A stretch of DNA of 64,000 bases, from positions 26,324 to 90,323 of the forward strand of contig NZ_VUOA01000008.1 in assembly GCF_008386575.1 (NCBI RefSeq), written 5' to 3'. Under the pieces are notes generated by a model that was not told the origin of the DNA, made no database searches, and saw only the letters and a program-made list of their open reading frames with translations. Made by a program: the position numbers and the translations under genes. This DNA comes from Salinarimonas soli (lineage in GTDB: Bacteria; Pseudomonadota; Alphaproteobacteria; Rhizobiales; Beijerinckiaceae). Below are positions 54,355-63,969 of this stretch, piece after piece (within the stretch, counting starts at the first letter, position 1; each line of letters begins with the position of its first letter).

Positions 54355-54944
54355 GCGCCGATCCCGCTGTCCTCGACGACGGCGCGCCCCGGCGACGCGT
54401 GCGGGTCCTGTTCCTGCTGCCCGTCCTGATCTTCCTGGGGCTTGCAGCCCTCTTCCTCGTGCGCCTCTATTCGGGCGATCCCTCCAAGGTGCCCTCGGCC
54501 CTGATCGGCCGTCCGGTCCCGGCCTTCACGCTCCCGTCCCTGCCGGGGCTGCGGGGCGCCGGCGGAGCGATCCCGGGGCTGTCGTCGGAGGACCTCAAGG
54601 GCCGCGTCACGGTCGTGAACATCTGGGCCTCCTGGTGCGGCCCCTGCCGCGAGGAGCACCCGGCGCTGGTAGAGCTCGCCAAGGACCCGGGTTTCCGGCT
54701 GGTGGGCATCAACTACAAGGACATCCCCGAGAACGCCCGCCGCTTCCTCGGCGCCCTCGGCAACCCCTTCCAGGCGGTGGGCGTCGACGCCAACGGGCGC
54801 GCGGCGATCGACTGGGGCGTCTACGGCGTGCCCGAGACCTTCGTGATCGGCCCCGACGGCACCATCCGCCACAAGCATATCGGCCCGATCCTCCCCGAGC
54901 AGCTGCCGGGCTTCCTGGCGAAGGTCAAAGACGCGGCGCGCTGA
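54351..54944 (+). CDS. ccmG: Thiol:disulfide interchange protein CcmG/DsbE
   Basis: The 197-residue thioredoxin-like protein is anchored by one N-terminal helix (VLFLLPVLIFLGLAALFLV) and faces the periplasm. The active site is WCGPC in VVNIWASWCGPCREEHPAL, with the CcmG-type GINYKDIPENARRFL and the cis-Pro in YGVPETFV. It keeps apocytochrome c Cys residues reduced for heme attachment. Its ATG overlaps the ccmD stop. Confidence 0.94.
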   Translation: MSADPAVLDDGAPRRRVRVLFLLPVLIFLGLAALFLVRLYSGDPSKVPSALIGRPVPAFTLPSLPGLRGAGGAIPGLSSEDLKGRVTVVNIWASWCGPCREEHPALVELAKDPGFRLVGINYKDIPENARRFLGALGNPFQAVGVDANGRAAIDWGVYGVPETFVIGPDGTIRHKHIGPILPEQLPGFLAKVKDAAR

Positions 54945-54947
54945 CCC

Positions 54948-55136
54948 CCCTCTCCCCGCGGGTGGGGAGAGGGCTGCACCTGCGGAACGGCAGGGGCAGC
55001 AAGCCCGAAGGGCGGGGGTGAGGGGGTCTGGACGGTGCTCCACGGTTGAGGCGCCCCCTCACCCACGGGCTGCCGCCCTCGCCTCAGCCCCCGACGAGGG
55101 GGGATTCGGCCCTCTCCCCGCGCGGCGAGAGGCGTG
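54948..55136. repeat. Mirror-image GC-rich intergenic element (family B)
   Basis: This is the same layout as at 26874 and 30363: CTCTCCCCGCGGGTGGGGAGAG at the left, GGGGGTGAGGGGGTCTGGACGG and CCCCCTCACCC inside, and CTCTCCCCGC at the right. It sits between the convergent ccmG and yciB genes. Confidence 0.8.
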
Positions 55137-55139
55137 CGC

Positions 55140-55742
55140 TCACCCCTCCCGCTTCACCTCGTGCCGCAGGATCAAGGGCGTCTGGGCCAGCGCGAAGGCG
55201 AGCGTCAGGGGCATGATGCCGAACACCTTGAAGCTCACCCAGGTGTCCGTGCTCTGCGTGCGCCAGACGATCTCGTTGAGCGCCGCGAGCACGAAGAAGA
55301 ACATCGCCCAGCGGAAGGTGAGCTTGCGCCAGCCCTCCTCGTCGAGGTCGAACACGCTGTCGAGGACGATCTTGAGGAGCGGCTTGCCGAGCCGCAGCCC
55401 CACGAGGAGCGCGACGCCGAACAGGGTGTTCACGATGGTGGGCTTGAGCTTGATGAAGAGCTCGCTGTCGAGCGCCAGCGTCAGGCCGCCGAAGATCACC
55501 ACCACGATGCCGGAGACCACCGGCATGATCGGCAGCTTGCGCACGAGCGCGTAGTTGATCGCGAGCGCGATCAGGGTGGCGACGACGAAGATCGCGGTGG
55601 CCGGAAAGAGCCGGCGCTCGGGCGTCGAGAGCCCCAGGCGGTCCGCATAGGCGTTCACGAGGAAGAACAGCACCAGGGGCCCCACCTCCAGCACGAGCTT
55701 GAGCAGGGGCGGCAGGGGCTTGCGGGTGGCATCCATCGACAT
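55140..55742 (-). CDS. YciB/IspZ-type inner membrane-spanning protein
   Basis: The 200-residue inner-membrane protein of the septation protein A (YciB/IspZ) family has about five helices. Matching text includes LVLEVGPLVLFFLVNAYADR, TAIFVVATLIALAINYALVR and the C-terminal FRWAMFFFVLAALNEIVWRT, then WVSFKVFGIMPLTLAFALAQ. The family affects envelope integrity and cell division, although the mechanism is unclear. It may start two codons later at 55736. It diverges from the enoyl-CoA hydratase. Confidence 0.9.
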   Translation of the reverse strand: MSMDATRKPLPPLLKLVLEVGPLVLFFLVNAYADRLGLSTPERRLFPATAIFVVATLIALAINYALVRKLPIMPVVSGIVVVIFGGLTLALDSELFIKLKPTIVNTLFGVALLVGLRLGKPLLKIVLDSVFDLDEEGWRKLTFRWAMFFFVLAALNEIVWRTQSTDTWVSFKVFGIMPLTLAFALAQTPLILRHEVKREG

Positions 55743-55883
55743 GGAATCGTTGTGCCAGGGTCGGGCGGCCCTGTCATCCCCGCACTCGCGGGCCTCCCCA
55801 GGGGCTTTTTGAGGGTCTCGCCTGTTGCGGAGCCGGGCGCCCTCCCCTAGCCATGGGGGCACGACAATCCTGGAGCTGCCCCC

Positions 55884-56657
55884 ATGGCCTATGAGACCCT
55901 CCTCGTCGAGACCCGCGGCCGCGTCGGCCTCGTGACGCTGAACCGCCCCCAGGCGCTGAACGCCCTCAACTCCACCCTCGTGGCCGAGCTGAACCGGGCC
56001 CTCGACGGCTTCGAGGCGGATCCGGGCGTCGGCTGCGTGCTCATCACCGGCTCCGAGAAGGCTTTTGCCGCGGGCGCCGACATCAAGGAGATGTCCGGCC
56101 TCAACTTCCCGCAGACCTATCTCGACGACTTCATCACCGCCTGGGACCGGGTGTCCCAGCGCCGCAAGCCCATCGTGGCGGCGGTGGCGGGCTTCGCGCT
56201 CGGCGGGGGCTGCGAGCTCGCCATGATGTGCGACATCATCCTCGCCGCCGACAATGCCCGCTTCGGCCAGCCCGAGATCAAGCTCGGCGTCATGCCGGGC
56301 GCGGGCGGCACGCAACGCCTCACCCGCATCGTGGGCAAGGCCAAGGCGATGGAGCTGTGCCTCACCGGGCGCATGATGGACGCGCAGGAGGCCGAGCGCT
56401 CAGGGCTCGTCTCCCGCGTGATCCCGGCCGCCGAGCTGATGGCCGAGGCGATGAAGACCGCCGAGACCATCGCCTCCATGTCGCTGCCCATCGCCATGAT
56501 GACGAAGGAGAGCGTCAACCGCGCCTACGAGACCACGCTCGCCGAGGGCATCCGCTTCGAGCGCCGCGTCTTCCACGCCATGTTCGCCACCGCCGACCAG
56601 AAGGAGGGCATGCAGGCCTTCGTCGAGAAGCGGCCGGCGGGCTTCCAGAACCGGTGA
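55884..56657 (+). CDS. Enoyl-CoA hydratase
   Basis: The 257-residue crotonase-fold protein carries the oxyanion and active-site blocks [11 protein letters not shown] and [16 protein letters not shown], then [20 protein letters not shown] with catalytic Glu positions. It ends [20 protein letters not shown], as short-chain enoyl-CoA hydratases do. It likely hydrates crotonyl-CoA-type substrates in fatty acid oxidation and could feed the ethylmalonyl-CoA pathway (inference). The next gene starts five bases after its stop. Confidence 0.94.
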   Translation: MAYETLLVETRGRVGLVTLNRPQALNALNSTLVAELNRALDGFEADPGVGCVLITGSEKAFAAGADIKEMSGLNFPQTYLDDFITAWDRVSQRRKPIVAAVAGFALGGGCELAMMCDIILAADNARFGQPEIKLGVMPGAGGTQRLTRIVGKAKAMELCLTGRMMDAQEAERSGLVSRVIPAAELMAEAMKTAETIASMSLPIAMMTKESVNRAYETTLAEGIRFERRVFHAMFATADQKEGMQAFVEKRPAGFQNR

Positions 56658-56662
56658 GCGCC

Positions 56663-57652
56663 ATGGGACACCCCGCCGAGACCATCGTGCCCGCCCCCGA
56701 CGTTCCAGCCTTCGAGGACGTGGTCCAGGCCGCCCGCCGCCTGGAGGGCGCGGCGCACAAGACGCCCGTGCTCACCTCCCGCACGGCGGACGCGCGCACG
56801 GGCGCTCGCCTGTTCTTCAAGGCCGAGAACCTCCAGCGCGCCGGCTCCTTCAAGTTCAGGGGCGCCTACAACGCCATCGCGGCCCTCGACGAGGCGGCGC
56901 GCCGGCGCGGCGTCGTGGCCTTTTCCTCGGGCAACCACGCCCAGGCGATCGCGCTCGCGGGGCAGCTCCAGGGCGCGCCCGTCGTCGTGGTGATGCCCCA
57001 CGACGCCCCCGCCATGAAGGTGGCGGCGACCCGCGGCTACGGAGCCGAGGTGGTGATCTACGACCGCTACAAGGAGGACCGGGAGGCCATCGGCCGCCGG
57101 CTCTCCGCCGAGCGGGGCCTCGCCCTCATCCCGCCCTTCGACCACGCGGACGTCATCGCGGGCCAGGGCACGGCCGCCATGGAGCTCATCGGCGAGACGG
57201 GCCCCCTCGACCTGATCCTCGCGTGCCTCGGCGGCGGCGGGCTGACCTCCGGCACCGCGCTCGCGGCTCACGCGCTCTCGCCGGGCTGCCGGGTGATCGG
57301 CGTCGAGCCGGAGGCGGGGGACGACGCGCGCCAGTCGCTGAACCGTGGCGAGATCGTCCAGATCCCCGTGCCGCAGACCATCGCGGACGGGGCCCAGACC
57401 ACCGCGCTCGGGCGGCGCACCTTCGCGATTATGCGCGAGCGCGTCGCCGACGTGGTGACGGTGTCGGACGCGCAGCTCGTCGACACGATGCGCTTCCTGG
57501 CCGAGCGCCTGAAGATCGTCGTCGAGCCCACCGGCTGCCTCGCGGCGGCCGCAGCCCTGCACGGGGCGGTGCCCGTGGAGGGAAAGCGCGTCGGCGTGAT
57601 CCTCAGCGGTGGCAACGTCGACATCGCGGCCTTCGCCCGCATGGTGGGGTGA
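56663..57652 (+). CDS. Threonine/serine dehydratase (PLP-dependent)
   Basis: The 329-residue fold-type II enzyme has the PLP Lys in GSFKFRGAYNAIAAL, the substrate loop FSSGNHAQAIALA and the phosphate-binding CLGGGGLTSGTALA. It lacks the C-terminal regulatory domain of biosynthetic IlvA, so it is probably a catabolic threonine/serine dehydratase or a serine racemase-like enzyme. It shares a transcript with the enoyl-CoA hydratase, being five bases apart. Confidence 0.9.
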   Translation: MGHPAETIVPAPDVPAFEDVVQAARRLEGAAHKTPVLTSRTADARTGARLFFKAENLQRAGSFKFRGAYNAIAALDEAARRRGVVAFSSGNHAQAIALAGQLQGAPVVVVMPHDAPAMKVAATRGYGAEVVIYDRYKEDREAIGRRLSAERGLALIPPFDHADVIAGQGTAAMELIGETGPLDLILACLGGGGLTSGTALAAHALSPGCRVIGVEPEAGDDARQSLNRGEIVQIPVPQTIADGAQTTALGRRTFAIMRERVADVVTVSDAQLVDTMRFLAERLKIVVEPTGCLAAAAALHGAVPVEGKRVGVILSGGNVDIAAFARMVG

Positions 57653-57752
57653 CGCGCCGCGCCCGGCCTCAAGGGGGCGAGACGGGAGAGCGAGGCCACG
57701 GGGGCGGGCCTCAGGTCCGGTCCCGCCTCCGCGCGCACCTGCGAGGGCTCCC

Positions 57753-58766
57753 TCAAAGGGGCGTCACCAGGGCGTCGGTGGTGCGGATCTCGCCCACCTC
57801 GATGCCGTTCCAGTTGGTGAGGCGCGGGCGGGCGAGGGCCTCGACCGTCGCGCGCTCGGGGCCGTCGAGCTCCAGGAAGCGCAGGATGAGGGCCGCCAGC
57901 ACGGCCTGGGCGGCGCGGCTCGCGCCGTCGTCGCACTTGAGCGCGATGCCGAGCCCGCTCCCGGGCAGCGCTGCGCAATAGACGCCCTCCGCCCCCGTCT
58001 TCACGAAGGCGCGCTCAGCCAAGGCCTCCATGAGCACGGTGTCGAAGTGGCCCGTGCCCGCCACCATGAACGGGTGCGCGGCCGCCGCCCGCCGGATCCG
58101 TGCCGCGGCGCGCTTGCAGTCGGGCGAGAGGCCGACCCCCGTGCCGAACTTCGCGAAGCCGTAGGCGAGCGAGGGCAGCGGCACGGCGTAGGTGGGAATC
58201 GAGCACCCGTCGACGGCTTGGACGTCGGGGGTGTGGGAGGCGCCCGTGAGGTCCTCGAGCGAGGCGCGCACGATGCCCTGCACCCGGTGATCGGCCCGGA
58301 CGTAGCCCTTGGGGTCCTCGCCGAGATCGCAGGCAAGGCATAGGAAGCCCGCATGCTTGCCCGAGCAGTTGTTGTGGAGCGCGCTCGGCGTCCCGCCTGC
58401 GGCGGCGAGGGCCCGGGCGGCGGCGGGGTCCATGGGCCAGTGGGCGCCGCATTCGAGGCAGCCCACGTCGCAGCGCGCCTTCTCCAGCATGGCGCGCGCC
58501 GTCGCCACATGGGCGGGCTCGCCGAAATGGGAGGACACGGCGAGCGCGATCTCGGCATCGGTGAGCCCGAGACGCTCGGCGGCGCCGCTATGCACCATGG
58601 GCAGGATCTGCAGCGCCTTCACGGCTGAGCGGGGGAAGACCGGCAGGTCGACGTCGCCGAGGCTCATGAGCACGCCGCCGTCCGCATCGACCACCGAGAC
58701 CGCGCCGCGATGGCGGGATTCGACCAGCGGGCCACGCGTGACCTCGACGAGAACGGGGTTGTCCAT
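57753..58766 (-). CDS. Asparaginase (AnsA/type II-like, pfam06089)
   Basis: The 337-residue protein starts NPVLVEVTRGPLVESRHRG, followed by FPRSAVKALQILPMV, HNNCSGKHAGFLCLA and GCSIPTYAVPL. These blocks match the Rhizobium-type thermolabile asparaginase family, distinct from the E. coli AnsB fold. It would hydrolyse asparagine to aspartate and ammonia. No signal peptide is present, so it is cytoplasmic. It is convergent with the dehydratase. Confidence 0.9.
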   Translation of the reverse strand: MDNPVLVEVTRGPLVESRHRGAVSVVDADGGVLMSLGDVDLPVFPRSAVKALQILPMVHSGAAERLGLTDAEIALAVSSHFGEPAHVATARAMLEKARCDVGCLECGAHWPMDPAAARALAAAGGTPSALHNNCSGKHAGFLCLACDLGEDPKGYVRADHRVQGIVRASLEDLTGASHTPDVQAVDGCSIPTYAVPLPSLAYGFAKFGTGVGLSPDCKRAAARIRRAAAAHPFMVAGTGHFDTVLMEALAERAFVKTGAEGVYCAALPGSGLGIALKCDDGASRAAQAVLAALILRFLELDGPERATVEALARPRLTNWNGIEVGEIRTTDALVTPL

Positions 58767-59142
58767 GGGGGATCCTTGCTGAAGGCGCCCCTTCTGGCCC
58801 CATGCGGCGCCGCTGTCAAAGCTGGGCCGTCCCCCTCCCCCTTGCGGGGAGGGGCCGGGGGTGGGGGTCGGGACGCGAGAGGTCCCGGTCTAGGAAAGGG
58901 CTGTACAGGCGTGCGTGCGCCCCACCTCACCGCCAGCTCCGACTTTGCGACCCCCACCCCCAACCCCTCCCCGCAAGGGGGAGGGGAGTACCGCCCAACC
59001 GTTGCCACTAAGCCTCACCTGCCCGAAGGGAGCCCCCGGATTAACGATGGGGAAGGATCGGGCCTGGACAGAGGCCATCCCCCTCAATGTAAGGTTTCGC
59101 CCAGTCGATTCAGGCCCACCCGCCCAGCCAGGATGCCAGCCC
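58767..59142. repeat. Divergent intergenic region with family A element
   Basis: A ~170 bp mirror-image element (58826-58995) is closely related to the one at 4123. It has CCCCTCCCCCTTGCGGGGAG at the left, CAGCTCCGACTTTGCG inside and CCCTCCCCGCAAGGGG at the right. No gene is seen. Promoters for the divergent asparaginase and the small membrane gene must flank it. Confidence 0.8.
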
Positions 59143-59268
59143 ATGCACGATGAGATCCCGCTGGAGCCGCGCGGCCCGGCCATGCCGCTGTTCACCGCCC
59201 GCGAGATGGTGCTGATGGTGGTGGTCTCGGCCGCCATCGCGGCGGGCCTCCTGCCCTTCATCGGCTGA
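59143..59268 (+). CDS. Small single-helix membrane protein (41 aa)
   Basis: The product begins MHDEIPLEPRGPAMPLFTA and ends in one membrane helix, EMVLMVVVSAAIAAGLLPFI. An AGGA stretch lies 12 bases before the ATG. No family is recognised. It could be a small accessory membrane protein. It is followed 68 bases later by a lipoprotein gene. Confidence 0.5.
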   Translation: MHDEIPLEPRGPAMPLFTAREMVLMVVVSAAIAAGLLPFIG

Positions 59269-59336
59269 GCCGCCCTTCCCCGGCGCGGCCGCATGGGGGA
59301 TGAAGGCGCCGTCCGTCCGCGCCCCCGATTCGCCCC

Positions 59337-59879
59337 ATGCTCCGCCGCCTCGCCCCCCTCCTTGCCGCCCTCGCCCTGCTCGCCGGCTGCGCCTATGCGC
59401 CCCGCGGCCTGGAGGGCGTGCCCGAGGGCGAGGGCTGGGTGGCGTTCCCCTTGCGCGGCTGGCTCGCCGAGGGGCGCGGCCGGCCGGAGGCGATGGTGGC
59501 CTGCCTCTCGGCCGCCTGCCCGCACCGCCTGGCGGTGGCCCTGATCACGCTGTCCGGCGACGATGCCGCGACCACGGCGCAGGTGCTGCGGGACCCCGAG
59601 CGCCTTGGCCGTTATCTTCGCGGGCGCGACCGGGCCGACACCGACCCGCGCCGCGCCGCGATCCGCACGCAGGTCGCGGTGCGCGCCCTTCGCGAGGAGG
59701 GCCTGCCGGGCTTCGCCATCACCCTGTCGCGGGCCGACGGCGCCCGTCCGCCGGCCTATGGCGGCGCGGTGGGGCGCATCGAGGGCGACGAGTTGCGCGT
59801 CGTGCTGGCGGCGGGCGACGACGAGGCGGCGGTGCTCGCGGGGCTGCGCGGCGTCGTGGCGGCGCGCCTCGCGCGCTGA
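59337..59879 (+). CDS. Hypothetical lipoprotein
   Basis: The 180-residue product has a lipoprotein signal (LAPLLAALALLAGCAYAPRG) with the lipobox LAGC, so it should be lipid-anchored. The rest (GVPEGEGWVAFPLRGWLAEG, MVACLSAACPHRLAVALITL) belongs to no family I recognise. It contains a second Cys pair. It lies just upstream of purS on the same strand but 69 bases apart. Confidence 0.7.
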   Translation: MLRRLAPLLAALALLAGCAYAPRGLEGVPEGEGWVAFPLRGWLAEGRGRPEAMVACLSAACPHRLAVALITLSGDDAATTAQVLRDPERLGRYLRGRDRADTDPRRAAIRTQVAVRALREEGLPGFAITLSRADGARPPAYGGAVGRIEGDELRVVLAAGDDEAAVLAGLRGVVAARLAR

Positions 59880-59948
59880 GCGGCCCTCCGGGTTGTCTGG
59901 CGTGCCGGTTGGGTTTAAGCCCGTCGCGTGCAGCCCGCAGGAGCCGTC

Positions 59949-60191
59949 ATGAGAGCCCGCGTCACCGTCACCCTGAAATCCGGCGTCCTCGATCCGCAGG
60001 GCAAGGCCATCGAAGGGGCCCTGCGTTCGCTCGGCGTCGAGGGCGTGGCGAGCGTGCGCCAGGGCAAGGTGTTCGACGTGGAGCTCGACACGGGCGACCA
60101 GGCCCGCGCCGAGGCCGCCTTGAAGGCCGCCTGCGAGCGGCTTCTCGCCAACACGGTGATCGAGAACTACCGGGTCGAGATCGCGTCATGA
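59949..60191 (+). CDS. purS: Phosphoribosylformylglycinamidine synthase subunit PurS
   Basis: The 80-residue small subunit bridges PurL and PurQ in step four of purine synthesis. It reads MRARVTVTLKSGVLDPQGKA, GALRSLGVEGVASVRQGKVF and CERLLANTVIENYRVEI, all family blocks. The start ATG at 59949 is preferred over an upstream one. The purQ ATG overlaps its stop by four bases. Confidence 0.95.
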   Translation: MRARVTVTLKSGVLDPQGKAIEGALRSLGVEGVASVRQGKVFDVELDTGDQARAEAALKAACERLLANTVIENYRVEIAS

Positions 60192-60874
60192 AGGCCGCCG
60201 TCATCGTCTTCCCCGGCTCGAACCGCGAGGGCGACGTGCTGCGGGCCCTGCGCCAGGCGGGCGCCGAGGTGCACACGGTCTGGCACGCGGAGACGGAGCT
60301 GCCCGCGGGCACCGACCTCGCCGTGCTGCCGGGCGGCTTCTCGTATGGCGATTATCTGCGCTGCGGCGCCATCGCGGGCCGCGCCGCCGTCATGGGCGCG
60401 GTGCGGGCGCATGCCGCGCGCGGCGGCCTCGTGCTCGGCATCTGCAACGGCTTCCAGATCCTGTGCGAATCCGGGCTCCTGCCCGGCATCCTCATGCGCA
60501 ACGCGAACCTTCGCTTCCTCTGCCACCGGCAAAAGCTGCGGGTGGAGCGCAACGACACGGCCTTCACGCGCGCCTACGCGAAGGACCAGGTGATCGACGT
60601 GTGCGTGGCGCATGGCGAGGGCAACTACTTCGCCGACGAGGAGACCCTCCGGCGCATCGAGGGCGAGGGGCGCGTGGCCTTCCGCTACGCCAACGCTGCC
60701 GGCGGGATCGTGGCCGACGCCAACGTCAACGGCTCGCTCAACGCGATCGCCGGTATCTATTCCGAGGGCCTCAACGTGCTCGGCATGATGCCGCACCCGG
60801 AGAACCTCATCGACGACCTGGTGGGCGGCACGGACGGCCGCGGGCTGTTCGAGAGCCTCGTCCGGGCGGCTTGA
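60188..60874 (+). CDS. purQ: Phosphoribosylformylglycinamidine synthase subunit PurQ
   Basis: The 228-residue class I glutamine amidotransferase releases ammonia for PurL. The nucleophile Cys is in VLGICNGFQILCESGLLPG and the His/Glu pair in MMPHPENLID near the C-terminus. The start MKAAVIVFPGSNREGDVLRA is typical. It is translationally coupled to purS, while purL is not in the window. Confidence 0.96.
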   Translation: MKAAVIVFPGSNREGDVLRALRQAGAEVHTVWHAETELPAGTDLAVLPGGFSYGDYLRCGAIAGRAAVMGAVRAHAARGGLVLGICNGFQILCESGLLPGILMRNANLRFLCHRQKLRVERNDTAFTRAYAKDQVIDVCVAHGEGNYFADEETLRRIEGEGRVAFRYANAAGGIVADANVNGSLNAIAGIYSEGLNVLGMMPHPENLIDDLVGGTDGRGLFESLVRAA

Positions 60875-60976
60875 GCGGACCCGTTTCCGGTTGCGGCCCA
60901 AGGCTTTCGACCCCATATCGGGGGGAGCGGCGCCGCTCTTGCGGCGCCCTCCGATCCCCCACTCGCGCGAGCCCCG

Positions 60977-61582
60977 ATGTCCCGTTCCGTCGCCGGTCCC
61001 GAGATCGAGCGCCTGATCCAGCTCATGGCCCGCCTGCCGGGCCTCGGCCCGCGCTCGGCGCGCCGCGCCGCGCTCCACCTGATCAAGAAGCGCGAGACGC
61101 TGCTTGGCCCCCTCTCCGACGCCATGCGGGTCGCGGCCGAGCGGGTGGTGGTGTGCCGCTCCTGCGGCAACGTCGACACCAGCGACCCCTGCACCATCTG
61201 CACCGACGCCAAGCGTGATCCCTCCCTCATCGTGGTGGTGGAGGACGTCTCGGACCTGTGGGCCCTGGAGCGCTCGGGCGCCGTTCCCGGCCGCTACCAC
61301 GTGCTCGGCGGCGTGCTCTCCCCCCTCGACGGGGTGCGCCCGGAACACCTCAACATCGAGGGCCTGGTGAGCCGCGCCTCCGAGCCCGGCGTCGGCGAGA
61401 TCATCCTCGCCCTCAACGCAACCGTCGACGGCCAGACGACCGCCCACTACGTCACCGAGCGCCTGTCGCACCTCCCCCTCAAGATCACGCGGCTTGCCCA
61501 CGGCGTGCCGGTGGGCGGCGAGCTCGACTATCTCGACGAGGGCACCCTGTCGGCGGCGATCCGCAGCCGGACGGCGTTTTGA
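60977..61582 (+). CDS. recR: Recombination mediator protein RecR
   Basis: The 201-residue protein works with RecF and RecO to load RecA at gaps. It shows an N-terminal helix-hairpin-helix ([20 protein letters not shown]), the Cys4 zinc finger ([16 protein letters not shown]) and the Toprim domain ([15 protein letters not shown]). The C-terminal [19 protein letters not shown] matches RecR. It is usually found next to dnaX, which is not present here. Confidence 0.96.
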   Translation: MSRSVAGPEIERLIQLMARLPGLGPRSARRAALHLIKKRETLLGPLSDAMRVAAERVVVCRSCGNVDTSDPCTICTDAKRDPSLIVVVEDVSDLWALERSGAVPGRYHVLGGVLSPLDGVRPEHLNIEGLVSRASEPGVGEIILALNATVDGQTTAHYVTERLSHLPLKITRLAHGVPVGGELDYLDEGTLSAAIRSRTAF

Positions 61583-62147
61583 GCCGGCACCGGCCCTTCG
61601 TCGCGCAACGGTCCAGGATATGGCCTCCCCTCCCCCCTTGCGGGGGAGGATGCGGAGGGGGGTCGGCGCGAAGCGCCGGACCACAGTTTGTTCAAGCGCT
61701 CGCCTAATCGTTCTGGCGCGCGGCGAGGCTTGCGCCTCGCCGACCCCCCTCTGCCCCTTCGGGGCATCTCCCCCGCAAGGGGGGAGAGGGGAGCCTGCTC
61801 GTTTCGCCTGAACTCCAGCGGTTCGCGCGCGGAATGCCGGTGATCCCTCTCCCCCTCGCGGGGGAGAGATGGAGAGGGGGGTGCGGCGCGACAGCGCCGC
61901 CACCACGGTTCACACCCGCGATCGGGCGGCGCTTGGGGATGGCACCGCATCCCACCGGCCTTGGATCGGCCGCTTTCACCCTCTATTGGCCCTACCCCAA
62001 CGCAGAGCCAGAGGCTCGTTGTGCTGCGCGGCCCGATCGGTTAGGTTGCCCGCCAAGCGGGAGGCCCGGAAAGCCTGTCCTTGACTGCGCCCGCCCCCGT
62101 CGAGCCGCGGATCTCAACCCCACACGTTCGGAGCCACGGCCCACCTC
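61583..62147. repeat. 565 bp intergenic region with tandem GC-rich mirror elements
   Basis: Two elements occur. One at about 61619-61795 is bounded by CCCTTGCGGGGGAGG-type ends and has GGGGTCGGCGCGAAGCGCC versus GGCGAGG-GCGCCTCGCCGACC inverted inside. The second, at 61845-61905, repeats CTCTCCCCCTCGCGGGGGAGAG and GGAGAGGGGGGTGCGGCG. No gene is supported in the rest. The purC promoter should be near the right end. Confidence 0.75.
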
Positions 62148-62177
62148 ATGGACTTCCTCAAATCACGGTATACGCCT

Positions 62178-62942
62178 ATGAACCGCCGCCGTCGCATCTA
62201 CGAGGGCAAGGCGAAGGTCCTCTACGAGGGCCCGGAGCCCGGAACGCTCATCCAGCACTTCAAGGATGACGCCACCGCCTTCAACGCCAAGAAGCACGAG
62301 ATCATCGACGGCAAGGGCGTGCTGAACAACCGCATCAGCGAGTTCGTCTTCCAGCACCTCAACGACATCGGCGTGCCGACGCACTTCATCCGCCGCCTCA
62401 ACATGCGCGAGCAGCTCATCCGCGAGGTGGAGATCGTCCCGCTCGAGGTGGTGGTGCGCAACGTCGCGGCGGGCTCGCTCGCCCAGCGGCTCGGGCTGGA
62501 GGAGGGCACGCAGCTCCCCCGCTCGATCATCGAGTTCTACTACAAGAACGACAAGCTCGGGGACCCGATGGTCTCGGAGGAGCACATCACGGCCTTCGGC
62601 TGGGCGACGCCCCAGGAGATCGACGACATCATGGCGCTCGCCATCCGGGTCAACGATTTCCTCTCCGGCCTCTTCCTCGGCGTCGGCATCCGCCTCGTCG
62701 ACTTCAAGATGGAGACGGGCCGCCTGTGGGAGGGCGACCTGATGCGCATCGTGGTGGCCGACGAGATCTCCCCCGATTCCTGCCGCCTGTGGGACATCAA
62801 GTCCGCCGACAAGCTCGACAAGGACCGCTTCCGCCGCGACCTGGGCGGCCTCATCGAGGCCTATTCGGAGGTGGCCCGTCGCCTCGGCATCCTGGCCGAG
62901 AACGAGAAGGTCCAGACGGGCGGCCCGCGCCTGGTGCAATAA
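62178..62942 (+). CDS. purC: Phosphoribosylaminoimidazole-succinocarboxamide synthase
   Basis: PurC joins aspartate to CAIR in purine synthesis. The 254-residue protein reads [20 protein letters not shown], then [38 protein letters not shown] and [20 protein letters not shown]. The ATG at 62178 matches the usual N-terminus [12 protein letters not shown] start at 62148 would add ten residues. It is followed by a clear terminator. It is near purS-purQ, separated by recR and repeats. Confidence 0.95.
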   Translation: MNRRRRIYEGKAKVLYEGPEPGTLIQHFKDDATAFNAKKHEIIDGKGVLNNRISEFVFQHLNDIGVPTHFIRRLNMREQLIREVEIVPLEVVVRNVAAGSLAQRLGLEEGTQLPRSIIEFYYKNDKLGDPMVSEEHITAFGWATPQEIDDIMALAIRVNDFLSGLFLGVGIRLVDFKMETGRLWEGDLMRIVVADEISPDSCRLWDIKSADKLDKDRFRRDLGGLIEAYSEVARRLGILAENEKVQTGGPRLVQ

Positions 62943-62972
62943 GCGCCCCTCCCCCCTATGACTAACTGTGAA

Positions 62973-62997
62973 GCCCGGCCCCGCGCCGGGCTTTTTG
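62973..62997 (+). terminator. Rho-independent terminator after purC
   Basis: AGCCCGGC (62973-62980) and GCCGGGCT (62986-62993) form a GC-rich hairpin with a short loop, followed directly by a run of T (62993-62997). Confidence 0.9.
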
Positions 62998-63084
62998 CTG
63001 ATCCGTCCGCCCCAGCCATGCGCCCCGCGTTGCGGGACCCCGGCCCCGCTCCTATCCTTGGGCCGACATGAGAGCGGAGCCCCC

Positions 63085-63969
63085 ATGGCCGGCATCGACT
63101 ACGAGGCGGAGTACAACAACCGGGCCCGCGTGCCCGAGCATCCCGCGATCATCGAGGGCTGGGCCCGGGACGCCGCCGCCTACCGCGAGGCTCACCCGCC
63201 CCGCTCCTTCGCCTATGGCGACAGCGAGCGGCAGGCGATCGACCTGTTCGCGGGCACGGGCGAGGAGGCGCGGCCCCTCGTGATGTTCATCCATGGCGGC
63301 TACTGGCAGGGCCTGCACCCCGCCTATTTCAGCCATCTGGCGCGGGGCCTCAACGCGCGCGGCATCGACGTCGCGGTGCCGGGCTACGACCTCGCCCCGA
63401 CGGTGCATGTGGGCGAGATCGTCGACCAGATGCGCGCCGCCGCCGGGCGCCTGTGGCGCGAGACCGGGCGGCGGGTGACGGTGGCGGGCCACTCGGCCGG
63501 CGGTCACCTCGCCGCCTGCCTCCTCGCGACCGACTGGGCCGCGGCCGGCCTGCCCGCCGATCTCGTGCCGGGGGCCTACGCGATCTCGGGCCTCTTCGAG
63601 CTGCGCCCGCTCCTCACGACGAGCGTCAACCGCGCGCTCGGCCTCCAGCCCGCCGAGGCCGACCGCCTGAGCCCCCTCCTCTGGCCAGCCCCCGCCGGCC
63701 GCGCCCTCGACGCCGTGGTGGGAGCCCGGGAGAGCGACGAATACCTGCGCCAGAGCCGCACCATCGCCGAGCGCTGGGCCACGGCGGGCGTCGCGACCCG
63801 CTTCGAGGCGCTGCCTGGCGCCGACCACTTCACGGTGATCGCTCCCCTCGCCGATCCGGGCTCGGCGATGACGGCGCGCGTGGCGGAATTGGCGCGCTGG
63901 CTCCCCTCTCCCATGGGGAGAGGGGCCGGGGGTGAGGGGGTACGACGGAAGACCAGTGGTTTCGGATAG
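63085..63969 (+). CDS. Alpha/beta hydrolase (esterase), 3' end running into a repeat
   Basis: The 294-residue cytoplasmic hydrolase shows the oxyanion motif FIHGGYWQGLHPAYFSHLA, nucleophile Ser in VTVAGHSAGGHLAACLLA and His in PGADHFTVIAPL, the HSL/kynurenine formamidase-like branch. The normal end should be near VAELARWL. The last ~22 residues (PSPMGRGAGGEGVRR) are coded by a GC-rich mirror element, so the tail was added by repeat insertion. The ATG at 63085 is preceded by GGAGC. Confidence 0.88.
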   Translation: MAGIDYEAEYNNRARVPEHPAIIEGWARDAAAYREAHPPRSFAYGDSERQAIDLFAGTGEEARPLVMFIHGGYWQGLHPAYFSHLARGLNARGIDVAVPGYDLAPTVHVGEIVDQMRAAAGRLWRETGRRVTVAGHSAGGHLAACLLATDWAAAGLPADLVPGAYAISGLFELRPLLTTSVNRALGLQPAEADRLSPLLWPAPAGRALDAVVGARESDEYLRQSRTIAERWATAGVATRFEALPGADHFTVIAPLADPGSAMTARVAELARWLPSPMGRGAGGEGVRRKTSGFG

